Assembly (NCBI RefSeq): GCF_027744825.2
Contig: NC_071339.1
Span: 24,429,501 to 24,493,500, forward strand
Source: Synchiropus splendidus
Taxonomy: Eukaryota; Chordata; Actinopteri; Syngnathiformes; Callionymidae
Direction: 5' to 3'
DNA length: 64,000 nt
Shown here: positions 1 through 13,099 of the stretch, one piece after another
Position numbering within the stretch: the first letter of the stretch is position 1
How the letters are laid out: every line of letters begins with the position of its first letter
Notes under the pieces: model-generated
What the model saw: the letters and a program-made list of their open reading frames with translations, nothing else
Told to the model about the DNA's origin: nothing
Database searches by the model: none
Program-made: the position numbers and the translations under genes

Positions 1-190
1 TAGTGGGAGGTGAAAATTTCATCTTCTGAAGCTTCCCTGCAAAGTTATGGCACAATGCAGAAAACGCGTTTTCAGCCTGAGATAAGGTGGGTTCCATAAC
101 GCCAAACATAAGAATGTTGATAACTTTGGAAAAACACTTCAGACAGCTTAGATTTGATGTGCAACTACTAGAAAGACCCTTTCTGCTATA

Positions 191-330
191 GTGGGATGTT
201 AAAATTTCATGTTCTGAAGCTTCCCTGCAAAGTTATGGCAAAATATGTAAAACGCGTTTTCAGGCTGAGATAAGGTGGGTTCGGAATGCCAAACATAAAA
301 TGTTGATAACTTTGGAAAAACACTTCAGAC
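191..330 (+). repeat. Satellite variant block duplicated about 20 units away
   Basis: This block contains GTGGGATGTTAAAATTTC, GGCAAAATATGTAAAACG and a one-base-shorter CATAAAATGTTG linker. The same combination recurs near 3949-4090, about 3758 bp (20 units) away. Sharing several rare variants, including an indel, indicates a copied block rather than chance. Confidence 0.75.
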
Positions 331-1479
331 AACTTAGATTTGATGTGCAATTACTAGAAAGACCCTTTCTGCTATAGTGGGAGGAGAAAATTTCATGTTC
401 TGAAGTCTCCCTGCAAAGTTATGGCACTATCCAGAAAACGCGTTTTCAGCCTGAGATAAGGTGGGCTCCAGAACGCCAAACATAAAAATGTTGAAAACTT
501 TCGAAAAACACTTCAGACAGCTTAGATTTGATGTGCAACAACTAGAAATACCCTTTCTGCTCTAGTGGGAGGTGAAAATTTCATGTTCTAAAGCTTCCCT
601 GCAAAGTTATGGCACAATGCAGAAAACGCGTTTTCAGCCTGAGATAAGGTGGGTACCAGAACGCCAAACATAAAAATGTTGATAATTTTGGAAATACACT
701 TCAGACAGCTTAGATTTGATGTGCAACTACTAGAAATACCCTTTCTGCTATAGTGGGAGGAGAAAATTTCATGATCTGAAGTCTCCCTGCAAAGTTATGG
801 CACAATGCAGAAAACAAGTTTTCAGCCTGAGATAAGGTCGGTTCCAGAACGCCAAACATAAAAATGTTGATAACTTTGGAAAAACACTTCAGACAGCTTA
901 GATTTGATGTGCAAGTACTAGAAAGACCCTTTCTGCTATAGTGGGAGGTGAAAATTTCATGTTCTGAAGCTTCCCTGCAAAGTTATGGCACAATGCAGAA
1001 AACGCGTTTTCAGCCTGAGATAAGGTGGGTTCCATAACGGCAAACATAAAAATGTTGATAACTTTGGAAAAACACTTCAGACAGCTTAGATTTGATGTGC
1101 TACTACTAGAAAGACCCTTTCTGCTATAGTGGGATGTTAAAATTTCATGTTCTGAAGTCTCCCTGCAAAGTTATGGCACAATGCGTAAAACGCGTTTTCA
1201 GCCTGAGATGAGGTTGATTTCAGAACGCCAAACCTGAAAATGTTGAGAACTTTGGAAAAACAATTCAGACAGCTAAGATTTGATGTGCAACTACTAGAAA
1301 TACGCTTTCTGCTATAGTGGGAGGTGAAAATTTCATATTCTGCAGCTTTCATGCAAAGTGATGACACAATGCAGAAAACGCGTTTTCAGCCTGAGATAAG
1401 GTTGATTCCGGAACGCCAAACATAAGAATGTTGATAACGTTGGAAAAACACTTCAGCCAGGTTAGAATTGATGTGCAAC

Positions 1480-1870
1480 TACTAGAAGGACCCTTTCTGC
1501 AATAGTGGCAGGTTAAAATTTTATGTTCTGAAACTTCCCTCCAAAGTTATGGCACAATGCAGAAAACGCGTTCACAGCTTGAGACTGGGTGGGTTCCGGA
1601 ACGCCAAACATAAAAATGTTGATAACTTTGGAAAAACACTTCAAACAGCTTAGATTTGATGTGCAACTATTAGAAAAACCCTTTTTGCTATAGTGGGAGG
1701 TGAAAATTTCATCTTCTGAAGCTTCCCTGCAAAGTTATGGCACAATGCAGAAAACGCGTTTTCAGCCTGAGATAAGGTCGATTCCGAAACGCCATACGTA
1801 AAAATGTTGATAACTTTGGAAAAACACTTCAGACAGCTTAGATTTGATGTGCAACTACTAGAAATACCCT
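1480..1870 (+). repeat. Two-unit satellite block repeated 37 units downstream
   Basis: The block joins a unit with GCAATAGTGGCAGGTTAAAA, CTTGAGACTGGGTGGG and TCCCTCCAAAG to a unit with CAACTATTAGAAAAACCC, TTTCATCTTCTGAAG and GAAACGCCATACG. The same ordered pair recurs at about 8436-8826, an offset of 6955 bp (37 units). Much of it also appears at 2840-3115, an offset of 1316 bp (7 units), where the final variant differs. Confidence 0.8.
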
Positions 1871-4159
1871 TTCTGCTGAAGTGGGAGGTGAAAATTTCAT
1901 GTTCTGAAGCTTCCCTGCAAAGTTATGGCACAATGCGTAAAACGCGCTTTCAGCCTGAGATGAGGTTGATTTCAGAACACCAAACATAAAAATGTTGAAA
2001 ACTTTCGAAAAACACTTCAGACAGCTTAGATCTGATGTGCAACTACGAGAAAGACCCTTTCTGCTATAGTGGGAGGTTAAAATTTCATGTTCTGAAGCTT
2101 CCCTGCAAAGTTATGGCACAATGCAGAAAACGCGGTTTCAGCCTGAGATAAGGTCGATTCCGGAACGCCAAACATATAAATGTTGATAACTTTGGAAAAA
2201 CACTTCAAACAGCTTAGATTTGATGTGCAACTACTAGAAAGACCCTTTCTGCTATATTGGGAGGTCAAAATTTCATGTTCTGAAGCTTCCCTGCAAAGTT
2301 ATGGGCTAATGCAGAAAACGATTTTTCATCCTGAGATGAGGTCGATTCCGGAACGCCAAACATAAAAATTTTGATAACTTTCGAAAAACACTTCAGACAG
2401 CTTAGATTTGATGTGCAACTACTAGAAATACCCTTTCTGCTCTAGTGGGACGTGAAAATTTCATGTTCTAAAGCTTCCCTGCAAAGTTATGGCACAATGC
2501 AGAAAACGCGTTTTCAGCCTGAGAAAAGGTCGATTCCGGAACGCCAAACATAAAAATGTTGATAACTTTGGAAAAACACTTCAAACAGCTTAGATTTGAT
2601 GTGCAACTACTAGAAAGACCCTTTCTGCTATAGTGGGACGTGAAAATTTCATGTTCTGAAGCTTCCCTGCAAAGTTATGGCACAATGCAGTAAACGCGTT
2701 TTCAGCCTGAGATGAGGTCAATTCCGGAACGCCAAACATAAAAATGTTGATAACTCACGTAAAACTCTACAGACAGCTTAGATTTGATGTGCAACTACTA
2801 GAAATACCCTTTCTGCTGAAGTGGGAGGTGAAAATTTCATGTTCTAAAGCTTCCCTCCAAAGTTATGGCACAATGCAGAAAACGCGTTTACAGCTTGAGA
2901 CTGGGTGGGTTCCGGAACGCCAAACATTAAAATGTTGATAACTTTGGAAAAACACTTCAAACAGCTTAGATTTGATGTGCAACTATTAGAAAAACCCTTT
3001 TTGCTATAGTGGGAGGTGAAAATTTCATCTTCTGAAGCTTCCCTGCAAAGTTATGGCACAATGCAGAAAACGCGTTTTCAGCCTGAGATAAGGTCGATTC
3101 CGGAACGCCAAACGTAAAAGTGTTAATAACTTTGGAAAAACACTTCAGACAGCTTCGATTTGATGTGCACCTACTAGAAAGACCCTTTCTGCTATAGTGG
3201 GAGGAGAAAATTTCATGTTCTGAAGTCTCCCAGCAAAGTAATGGCACTATCCAGAAAACGCGTTTTCAGCCTGAGATAAGGTGGGCTCCAGAACGCCAAA
3301 CATAAAAATGTTGATAACTTTGGAAAAACACTTCAGACAGCTTAGATTTGATGTGCAACTACTAGAAATACCCTTTCTGCTCTAGTGGGAGGTGAAAATT
3401 TCATGTTCTTAAGCTTCCCTGCAAAGTTATGGCACAATGCAGAAAATGCGTTTTCGGCCTGAGATGAGGTCGATTCAGGAACCCCAAACATAAAAATGTT
3501 GAAAACTTTCGAAAAACACTTCAGACAGCTTAGATTTGATGTGCAACTACTAGAGATACCCTTTCTGCTCTAGTGGGAGGTGAAAATTTCATGTTCTAAA
3601 GCTTCCCTGCAAAGTTATGGCACAATGCAGAAAACGCGTTTTCAGCCTGAGATAAGGTGGGTTCCAGAACGCCAAACATAAAAATGTTGATAACTTTGGA
3701 AAAACACTTCAGACAGCTTAGATTTGATGTGCAAGTACTAGAAAGACCCTTTGTGCTATAGTGGGAGGTGAAAATTTCATGTTCTGAAGCTTCCCTGCAA
3801 AGTTATGCCACAATGCAGGAAAGGCGTTTTCAGCCTGAGATAAGGTTGATTCCGGAACGCCAAACATAAGAATGTTGATAACTTTGGAAAAACACTTCAG
3901 ACAGATTAGATTTGATGTGCAACTACTAGAAAGACCCTTTCTGCTATAGTGGGATGTTAAAATTTCATGTTCTGAAGCTTCCCTGCAAAGTTATGGCAAA
4001 ATATGTAAAACGCGTTTTCAGGCTGAGATAAGGTGGGTTCCGGAACGCCAAACATAAAATGTTGATAACTTTGGAAAAACACTTCAGACAACTTAGATTT
4101 GATGTGCAACTACTAGAAATACCCTTTCTGATATAGTGGGAGGTGAAAAATTCATTTTC

Positions 4160-4880
4160 TGAAGCTTCCCTGCAAAGTTATGGCACAATGCAGAAAATGC
4201 GTTTTCAGCCTGAGATAAGGTTGATTCCGGAACGCCAAACATAAAAATGTTGATAACTTTTGAAAAACACTTCAGACAGCTTAGATTTGATGTGCAACAA
4301 CTAGAAATACCCTTTCTGCTATAGTGGGACGTGAAAATTTCATGTTCTAAAGCTTCCCTGCAAAGTTATGGCACAATGCAGAAAACGCGTTTTCAGCCTG
4401 AGATAAGGTCGATTCTGGAACGCCAAACATAAAAATGTTGATAACTTTCGAAAAACACTTCAGACAACTTAGATTTGATGTGCAACTACTAGAAATACCC
4501 TTTCTGCTCTTGTGGGACGTGAAAATTTCATGTTCTAAAGCTTCCCTGCAAAGTTATGGCACAATGCAGAAAACGCGTTTTCAGCCTGAGAAAAGTTCGA
4601 TTCCGGAACGCCAAACATAAGAATCTTGATAACTTTGGAAAAACACTTCAAACAGCTTAGATTTGATGTGCAACTACTAGAAAGACCCTTTCTGCTCTCG
4701 TGGGAGGTGAAAATTTCATGTTCTGAAGCTTCCCTGCAAAGTTATGGCACAATGCAGAAAACGCGTTTTCAGCCTGAGATAAGGTCGATTCCGGAACGCC
4801 AAACATATAAATGTTGAAAACTCTGGAAAAACTCTACAGACAGCTTAGATTTGATGTGCAACTACTAGAAATACCCTTTC
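4160..4880 (+). repeat. Four-unit satellite block repeated at +1880 bp
   Basis: This stretch is nearly identical to about 6040-6760, an offset of exactly 10 units. The copies share rare features such as CATAAGAATCTTGATAAC, GAGAAAAGTTCGATTCC, CTACAGACAGC preceded by GAAAAACT, and AAACATATAAATGTTG. Only a few substitutions separate them, so the duplication is recent compared with typical unit divergence. Confidence 0.85.
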
Positions 4881-6039
4881 TGCTCTAGTGGGAGGTGAAA
4901 ATTTCATGTTCTTAAGCTTCCCTGCAAAGTTATGGCACAATGCAGAAAATGCGTTTTCGGCCTGAGATGAGGTCGATTCAGGAACCCCAAACATAAAAAT
5001 GTTGAAAACTTTCGAAAAACACTTCAGACAGCTTAGATTTGATGTGCAACTACTAGAAATACCCTTTCTGCTCTAGTGGGAGGTGAAAATTTCATGTTCT
5101 AAAGCTTCCCTGCAAAGTTATGGCACAATGCAGAAAACGCGTTTTCAGCCTGAGATAAGGTGGGTACCAGAACGCCAAACATAAAAATGTTGATAACTTT
5201 GGAAATACACTTCAGACAGCTTAGATTTGATGTGCAACTACTAGAAATACCCTTTCTGCTCTAGTGGGACGTGAAAATTTCATGTTCTGAAGCTTCCCTG
5301 CAAAGTTATGGCACAATGCAGAAAACGCGTTTTCAGCCTGAGATAAGGTGGGTTCCATAACGCCAAACATAAAAATGTTGATAACTTTGGAAAAACACTT
5401 CAGACAGCTTAGATTTGATGTGCTACTACTAGAAAGACCCTTTCTGCTACAGTGGGAGGTGAAAATTTCATGTTCTGAAGCTTCCCTGCAAAGTTATGCC
5501 ACAATGCAGGAAACGCGTTTTCAGCCTGAGATAAGGTTGATTCCGGAACGCCAAACATAAGAATGTTGATAACTTTGGAAAAACACTTCAGACAGATTAG
5601 ATTTGATGTGCAACTACTAGAAAGACCCTTTCTGCTATAGTGGGATGTTAAAATTTCATGTTCTGAAGCTTCCCTGCAAAGTCATGGCAAAATATGTAAA
5701 ACGCGTTTTCAGCCTGAGATGAGGTTGATTTCAGAACGCCAAACATAAAAATGTTGAGAACTTTGGAAAAACACTTCAGACAGCTAAGATTTGATGTGCA
5801 ACTACTAGAAATACCCTTTCTGCTATATTGGGAGGTTAAAATTTCATGTTCGGAAGCTTCCATTCAAAGTTATGGCACGATCCAGAAAACGCGTTTTCAG
5901 CCTGAGATAAGGTGGGCTCCAGAACGCCAAACATAAAAATGTTGATAACTTTGGAAAAACACTTCAGACAGCTTAGATTTGATGTGCAACTACTAGAAAT
6001 ACCCCTTCTGCTCTAGTGGGAGGTGAAAATTTCATGTTC

Positions 6040-6760
6040 TTAAGCTTCCCTGCAAAGTTATGGCACAATGCAGAAAATGGGTTTTCAGCCTGAGATAAGG
6101 TTGATTCCGGAACGCCAAACATAAAAATGTTGATAACTTTTGAAAAACACTTCAGACAGCTTAGATTTGATGTGCAACAACTAGAAAGACCCTTTCTGCT
6201 ATAGTGGGAGGTTAAAATTTCATGTTCGGAAGCTTCCATGCAAAGTTATGGCACAATGCAGACAACGCGTTTTCAGCCTGAGATAAGGTCGATTCTGGAA
6301 CGCCAAACATAAAAATGTTGATAACTTTCGAAAAACACTTCAGACAACTTAGATTTGATGTGCAACTACTAGAAATACCCTTTCTGCTCTGGTGGGACGT
6401 GAAAATTTCATGTTCTAAAGCTTCCCTGCAAAGTTATGGCACAATGCAGAAAACGCGTTTTCAGCCTGAGAAAAGTTCGATTCCGGAACGCCAAACATAA
6501 GAATCTTGATAACTTTGGAGAAACACTTCAAACAGCTTAGATTTGATGTGCAACTACTAGAAAGACCCTTTCTGCTCTCGTGGGAGGTGAAAATTTCATG
6601 TTCTGAAGCTTCCCTGCAAAGTTATGGCACAATGCAGAAAACGCATTTTCAGCCTGAGATAAGGTCGATTCCGGAACGCCAAACATATAAATGTTGAAAA
6701 CTCAGGAAAAACTCTACAGACAGCTTAGATTTGATGTGCAACTACTAGAAATACCCTTTC
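6040..6760 (+). repeat. Second copy of the 10-unit-offset satellite block
   Basis: Partner of the block at 4160-4880. Differences noted by eye are single bases, for example a G for T in CTGCTCTGGTGGGACG and an A for G in the MluI palindrome of one unit. The ten-unit spacing is compatible with unequal exchange or a local duplication of about 1.9 kb. Confidence 0.85.
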
Positions 6761-9700
6761 TGCTGAAGTGGGAGGTGAAAATTTCATGTTCTAAAGCTTC
6801 CCTGCAAAGTTATGGCACAATGCAGAAAACGCGTTTTCGGCCTGAGATAAGGTCGATTCAGGAACACCAAACATAAAAATGTTGAAAACTTTCGAAAAAC
6901 ACTTGAGACAGCTTAGATTTGATGTGCAACTACGAGAAAGACCCTTTCTGCTATAGTGGGAGGTGAAAATATCATGTTCTGAAGCTTCCCTGCAAAGTTA
7001 TGGCACAATGCGTAAAACGCGCTTTCAGCCTGAGATGAGGTTGATTTCAGAACGCCAATCATAAAAATGTTGATAACTCAGGAAAAACTCTACAGACAGC
7101 TTAGATTTGATGTGCAACTACTAGAAATACCCTTTCTGCTGTAGTGGGAGGTGAAAATTTCATGTTCTAAAGCTTCCCTGCAAAGTTATGGCACAATGCA
7201 GAAAACGCGTTTTAAGCGTGAGATAAGGTGAGTTCCGTAACGCCAAACATAAAAATATTGATAACTTTCGAAAAACACTTGAGACAGCTTAGATTTGATG
7301 TGCAACTACGAGAAAGACCCTTTCTGCTATAGTGGGAGGTTAAAATTTCATGTTCTGAAGCTTCCCTGCAAAGTTATGGCACAATGCGTAAAACGTGTTT
7401 TCAGCCTGAGATGAGGTTGATTTCAGAACGCCAAGCATAAAAATGTTGATAACTTTGGAAAAACACTTCAGACAGCTAAGATTTGATGTGCAACTACTAG
7501 AAAGACCCATTCTGCTATAGTGGGAGGTTAAAATTTCATGTTCTGAAGCTTCCCTGCAAAGTTATGGCACAATGCAGAAAACGCGTTTTCAGCCTGAGAT
7601 AAGGTCGATTCCGGAACGCCAAACATAAAAATGTTGATAACTTTGGAAAAACACTTCAAACAGCTTAGATTTGATGTGCAACTACTAGAAATACCCTTTC
7701 TGCTATATTGGGAGGTCAAAATTTCATGTTCTGAAGCTTCCCTGCAAAGTTATGGGCTAATGCAGAAAACGATTTTTCATCCTGAGATAAGGTCGATTCC
7801 GGAACGCCAAACATAAAAATGTTGATAACTTTCGAAAAACACTTCAGACAGCTTAGATTTGATGTGCAACTACTAGAAATACCCTTTCTGCTCTAGTGGG
7901 ACGTGAAAATTTCATGTTCTAAAGCTTCCCTGCAAAGTTATGGCACAATGCAGAAAACGCGTTTTCAGCCTGAAAAAAGGTCGATTCCGGAACGCCAAAC
8001 ATAAGAATGTTGATAACTTTGGAAAAACACTTCAAACAGCTTAGATTTGATGTGCAACTACTAGAAAGACCCTTTCTGCTATAGTGGGACGTGAAAATTT
8101 CATGTTCTGACGCTTCCCTGCAAAGTTATGGCACAATGCAGTAAACGCGTTTTCAGCCTGAGATGAGGTCGATTCCGGAACGCCAAACATAAAAATGTTG
8201 ATAACTCACGAAAAACTCTACAGACAGCTTAGATTTGATGTGCAACTACTAGAAATACCCTTTCTGCTGAAGTGGGAGGTGAAAATTTCATGTTCTAAAG
8301 CTTCCCTGCAAAGTTATGGCACAATGCAGAAAACGCGTTTTAAGCGTGAGATAAGGTGAGTTCCGTAACGCCAAACTTAAAAATATTGATAACTTTGGAA
8401 CAACACATCAGATAGCTTAGATTTGTTGTGCAACTACTAGAAAGACCCTTTCTGCAATAGTGGCAGGTTAAAATTTCATGTTCTGAAACTTCCCTCCAAA
8501 GTTATGGCACAATGCAGAAAACGCGTTTACAGCTTGAGACTGGGTGGGTTCCGGAACGCCAAACATAAAAATGTTGATAACTTTGGAAAAACACTTCAAA
8601 CAGCTTAGATTTGATGTGCAACTATTAGAAAAACCCTTTTTGCTATAGTGGGAGGTGAAAATTTCATCTTCTGAAGCTTCCCTGCAAAGTTATGGCACAA
8701 TGCAGAAAACGCGTTTTCAGCCTGAGATAAGGTCGATTCCGAAACGCCATACGTAAAAATGTTGTTAACTTTGGAAAAACACTTCAGACAGCTTAGATTT
8801 GATGTGCAACTACTAGAAATACCCTTTCTGCTGAAGTGGGAGGTGAAAATTTTATGTTCTAAAGCTTCCCTGCAAAGTTATGGCACAATGCAGAAAACAG
8901 TTTTCGGCCTGAGATAAGGTCGATTCAGGAACACCAAAAATAAGAATCTTGAAAACCTTCGAAAAACACTTGAGACAGCTTAGATTTGATGTGCAACTAC
9001 GAGAAAGACCCTTTCTGCTATAGTGGGAGGGGAAAATATCATTTTCTGAAGCTTCCCTGCAAAGTTATGGCACAATGCGTAAAACGCGCTTTCAGCCTGA
9101 GATGAGGTTGATTTCAGAACACCAAACATAAAAATGTTGAAAACTTTCGAAAAACACTTCAGACAGCTTAGATCTGATGTGCAACTAAGAGAAAGACCCT
9201 TTCTGCTATAGTGGGAGGTTAAAATTTCATGTTCTGAAGCTTCCCTGCAAAGTGATGGCACAATGCAGAAAACGCGTTTTCAGCCTGAGATAAGGTCGAT
9301 TCCGGAACGCCAAACATATAAATGTTTATAACTTTGGAAAAACACTTCAAACAGCTTAGATTTGATGTGCAACTACTAGAAAGACCCTTTCTGCTATATT
9401 GGGAGGTCAAAATTTCATGTTCTGAAGCTTCCCTGCAAAGTTATGGGCAAATGCAGAAATCGATTTTTCATCCTGAGATAAGGTCGATTCCGGAACGCCA
9501 AACATAAAAATGTTGATGACTCTCGAAAAACATTTCAGACAGCTTAGATTTGATGTGCAACTACTAGAAATACCCTTTCTGCTCTAGTGGGATGTGAAAA
9601 TTTCATGTTCTAAAGCTTCCCTGCAAAGTTATGGCACAATGCAGAAAACGCGTTTTCAGCCTGAGAAAAGGTCGATTCCGGAACGCCAAACGTAAAAATG

Positions 9701-12700
9701 TTTATAACTTTGGAAAAACACTTCAGACAGCTTAGATTTGATGTGCAACTACTAGAAAGACCCTTTCTGCTATAGTGGGATATGAAAATTTCATGTTCTG
9801 AAGCTTCCCGGCAAAGTTATGGCAGAATACGTTAATCGTGTTTTCAGCCTGAGATAAGGTCGATTCCGGAACGGCAAACATAAAAGTGTTGATAACTTTG
9901 GAAAAACACTTCAGACAGCTTCGATTTGATGTGCACCTACTAGAAAGACCCTTTCTGCTATAGTGGGAGGTGAAATTTTCATGTTCTGAAACTTCCCTGC
10001 AAAGTTAAGGCACAATGCAGAAAACTCGTGTTCAGCCTCACTTAAGGTCAATTCCGGAACGCGAAACATAAAAATGTTAATAACTTCGGAAAAACACTTC
10101 AGACAGCTTAGATTTGATGTGCAACTACTAGAAAGACCCTTTTTGCTATAGTGGGAGGTGAAAATTTCATGATCTGAAGCTTCCCTGCAAAGTTAAGGCA
10201 CAATGCAGAAAACGCGTTTTCAGCCTGAGATAAGGTCGATTCCTGAACGCCAAACATAAAAATGTTGATAACTTTTGAAAAACATTTCAGACAGCTTAGA
10301 CTTGATGTGCAACTACTCGAAAGACCCTTTCTGCTATCGTGGGAGGTGAAAATTTCTTGCTCTGAAGCTTCCGTGCAAAGTTATGGGACAATGCAGAAAA
10401 CGCGTTTTCAGCCTCACACAAGGTCGATTCCGGAACGCCAAACATAAAAATGTTAATAACTTCTGAAAAACACTTCAGACAGCTTAGATTTGATGTGCAA
10501 CTACTAGAAAGACCCTTTCTGCTATAGTGGGAGGTGAAAATTTCATGTTCTGAAGCTTTCCTGCAAAGTTACGGCACAATGCGTAAAATGCGTTTTCAGC
10601 CTGAGATAAGGTTGATTCCGGAACGCCAAACATAAAAATGTTGATAACTTTGGACAAACACTTCAGACAGCTTAGATTTGATGTGCAATTACTAGAAAGA
10701 CCCTTTCTGCTATAGTGGGAAATGAACATTTCATGATCTGAAGCTTCCCTGCAAAGTAATGGCACAATGCGTAAAACGTGTTTTCAGCCGGAGATGAGGT
10801 TGATTTCAGAACGCCAAGCATAAAAATGTTGATAACTTTCGAAAAACACTTCAGACAGCTTAGATTTGCTGTGCAACTACTAGAAATACCCTTTCTGCTC
10901 TAGTGGGATGTGAAAATTTCATGTTCTAAAGCTTCCCTGCAAAGTTATGGCACAATGCAGAAAACGCGTTTTCAGCCTGAGAAAAGGTCGATTCCGGAAC
11001 GCCAAACATAAGAATCTTGATAACTTTGGAAAAACACTTCAAACAGCTTAGATTTGATGTGCAACTACTAGAAAGACCCTTTCTGCTCTCGTCGGAGGTG
11101 AAAATTTCATGTTCTGAAGCTTCCCTGCAAAGTTATGGCACAATGCAGAAAACGCGTTTTCAGCCTGAGATAAGGTCGATTCCGGAACGCCAAACATAAA
11201 AATGTTGATAAGTCAGGAAAAACTCTACAGACAGCTTAGATTTGATGTGAAACTACTAGAAATACCCTTTCTGCTATAGTGGGATATGAAAATTTCTTGT
11301 TCTGAAGCTTCCCTGCAAAGTTTTGGCAGAATGCATATATCGTGTTTTCAGCCTGAGATAAGGTCGATTCCGGAACGGCAAACATAAAAATGTTGATAAC
11401 TTTGGAAAAACACTTCAGACAGCTTCGATTTGATGTGCACCTACTAGAAAGACCCTTTCTGCTATAGTGGGAGGTGAAATTTTCATGTTCTGAAGCTTCC
11501 CTGCAAAGTTATGGCACAATGCAGAAAATTCGTGTTCAGCCTCACATAAGGTGAATTCCGGAACGCGAAACATAAAAATGTTAATAACTTCGGAAAAACA
11601 CTTCAGACAGCTTAGATTTGATGTGCAACTACTAGAAAGACCCTTTCTGCTATAGTGGGAGGTGAAAATTTCATGTTCTGAAGCTTCCCTGCAAAGTTAT
11701 GGCACATTGCAGAAAACGCATTTTCAGCCTGAGATAAGGTGGGTCCCAGAACGCCAAACATAAAAATGTTGATAACTTTGGAAAAACACTTCAGACAGCT
11801 TAGATTTGATGTGCACCTACTAGAAAGACCCTTTCTGCTATAGTGGGAGGTGAAATTTTCATGTTCTGAAGCTTCCCTGCAAAGTTATGGCACGATGCAG
11901 AAAACGCGTTTTCAGCCTGAGATAAGGTGGGTACCAGAACGCCAAACATAAAAATGTTGATAACTTTGGAAATACACTTCAGACAGCTTAGATTTGATGT
12001 GCAACTACTAGAAAGACCCTTTCTGCTATAGTGGGAGGAGAAAATTTCATGTTCTGAAGTCTCCCTGCAAAGTTATGGCACAATGCAGAAAACGAGTTTT
12101 CAGCCTGAGATAAGGTGGGTTCCAGAACGCAAAACATAAAAATGTTGATAACATTGGAAAAACACTTCAGACATCTTAGATTTGATGTGCAACTACTAGA
12201 AAGACTCTTTCTGCTATAGTGAGAGGTGAAAATTTCATGTTCTGAAGCTTCCCTGCAAAGTTATGCCACAATGAAGGAACCGCGTTTTCAGCCTGAGATA
12301 AGGTTGATTCCGGAACGCCAAACATAAGAATGTTGATAACTTTGGAAAAACACTTCAGACAGCTTAGATTTGATGTGCAACCACTAGAAAGACCTTTTCT
12401 GCTCTAGTGGGACGTGAAAATTTCATGTTCTAAAGCTTCCCTGCAAAGTTATGGCACAATGCAGTAAACGCGTTTTCAGCCTGAGATGAGGTCGATTCCG
12501 GAACACCAAACATAAAAATCTTGATAACTCAGGAAAAACTCTACAGACAGCTTAGATTTGATGTGCAACTACTAGAAATACCCTTTCTGCTGAAGTGGGA
12601 GGTGAAAATTGCATGTTCTAAAGCTTCCCTGCAAAGTTATGGCACAATGTAGAAAAAGCGTTTTAAGCGTGAGATAAGGTGAGTTCCGTAACGCCAAACA

Positions 12701-13099
12701 TAAAAATATTGATAACTTTGGAACAACACATCAGATAGCTTAGATTTGTTGTGCAACTACTAGAAAGACCGTTTCTGCTATAGTGGGAGGTGAAAATTTC
12801 ATATTCTCCAGCTTTCCTGCAAAGTGATGACACAATGCAGAAAACGCGTTTTCAGCCTGAGATAAGGTCGATTCCGGAACGCCAAACATTAGAATGTTGA
12901 TAACTTTGGAAAAACACTTCAGCCAGGTTAGATTTGATGTGCAACTACTAGAAGGACCCTTTCTGCAATAGTGGCAGGTTAAAATTTCATGTTCTGAAAC
13001 TTCCCTGCAAAGTTATGGCACAATGCAGAAAACGTGTTTTCAGCCTGAGATAAGGTCGATTCCGGAACGCCAAACGTAAAAATGTTGATAACTTTGGAA

